Shown piece after piece: positions 63,577-64,000 of a stretch of DNA of 64,000 nt; the stretch's first letter is position 1; each line of letters begins with the position of its first letter. This DNA is from Tremella fuciformis (Eukaryota > Basidiomycota > Tremellomycetes > Tremellales > Tremellaceae). The stretch lies in NCBI GenBank assembly GCA_032768795.1, contig CP136495.1, positions 2,234,501-2,298,500 of the forward strand, written 5' to 3'. The notes under the pieces are model-generated. The model ran no database searches. It saw only the letters and a program-made list of their open reading frames with translations, and was not told where the DNA came from. The position numbers and the translations under genes are program-made.

Positions 63577-64000
63577 TTAGGGGTTACAGGCAGGTCCTGG
63601 GGGGGGGACTTTCTCGCGCATCGAGATTTTTTGAAATTTTTTTTTGGATTCAAAAAGTTCGACAAAAGAGCTATTCGTAAATGTAATGATCTTCCCGATC
63701 GGGTAAAAACTGACGGATTTACGGGCATCCAAAGTTGGCTGGGTATTTGACTTTGGTTGGCTGTGACGCGGTCAGTAATTGGAATATTGAGTTGATTGTC
63801 GAAGTAAGTAGCCTAATATGGTCCCAAATATATCTGGGATGACTCTCGCATGCATCCCTGACTTCATGTAAAACGGTCCAAGGGGGGACCCTTGGAGCTC
63901 ATATGGCCCAAGGGGGGACCCTTGGAGTTTGCTGGTTGTGAGTGAAATTATTTTTGTGATGTGAAGGGTGCTACTATACTCTATTTGACGAGCTGATTAA
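63577..64000 (-). repeat. 2460-bp subtelomeric unit 4, cut by window end
   Basis: First 424 bases of another unit, starting TTAGGGGTTACAGG; the array continues past the window. Confidence 0.9.

Overview
This is a eukaryotic, fungal window. Nearly every gene is split by very short GT-AG introns (about 33-51 bases where I could phase both exons). The families are typically fungal: Zn2Cys6 regulators, WSC-domain protein, RTA1 family, YAT-type amino acid permease. The repeat TTAGGGG/TTAGGGGG occurs internally, as in Tremellomycetes such as Cryptococcus and Trichosporon. A basidiomycetous yeast of Tremellomycetes is my best guess (inference). The G-rich repeat reads left to right, so the chromosome end should lie beyond base 64000. 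Exon structures were built by hand from splice-site phase; outer coordinates are firmer than inner ones.

Bases 1-29637 are a normal gene-dense arm: a Gfo/Idh/MocA oxidoreductase, an MCT-like MFS carrier, an RTA1-family membrane protein divergent from a Zn2Cys6 regulator, an amino acid permease, a large secreted DUF1996/WSC protein, then a group made of a TauD/TfdA dioxygenase, an anion/vitamin-type MFS carrier, an acyl-protein-thioesterase-like hydrolase and an HpcH/HpaI aldolase. After that come a prolyl-hydroxylase-like oxygenase and a QYG-repeat vWA protein.

Bases 29638-39358 hold a Zn2Cys6 regulator gene cut in an exon by a complete 6956-bp Ty3/gypsy chromovirus-type element (30167-37122): identical 198-bp LTRs, target duplication tctcc, self-priming PBS, polypurine tract and one intact gag-pol frame. 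Between pol and the 3' LTR the element carries an antisense, multi-intron gene for a cysteine-rich protein. The regulator's neighbours are an aryl-alcohol-dehydrogenase-like aldo/keto reductase and an MFS sugar carrier. Further on the arm decays: a DHA2-type MFS pseudogene, a EutQ-like cupin and a truncated Tc1/mariner transposon.

Bases 47863-64000 are subtelomere. Fragments of one repeat family all begin at TTAGGGG-TTACAGG and are cut at different points on the other side, the pattern expected of a telomere-targeting non-LTR retroelement lying on the minus strand. A 1554-codon gene for a composite zinc finger / tyrosine-recombinase-like / RecQ-like protein (telomere-linked helicase type) sits among them and has telomere repeats inside one of its tiny introns. 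From 56038 to the end the repeat becomes a head-to-tail array of 2460-bp units. Each full unit carries an OTU cysteine-protease reading frame, a tRNA-like Pol III promoter and about seven 167-bp sub-repeats with a GNRA-type hairpin. This array is the strongest candidate for something undescribed.
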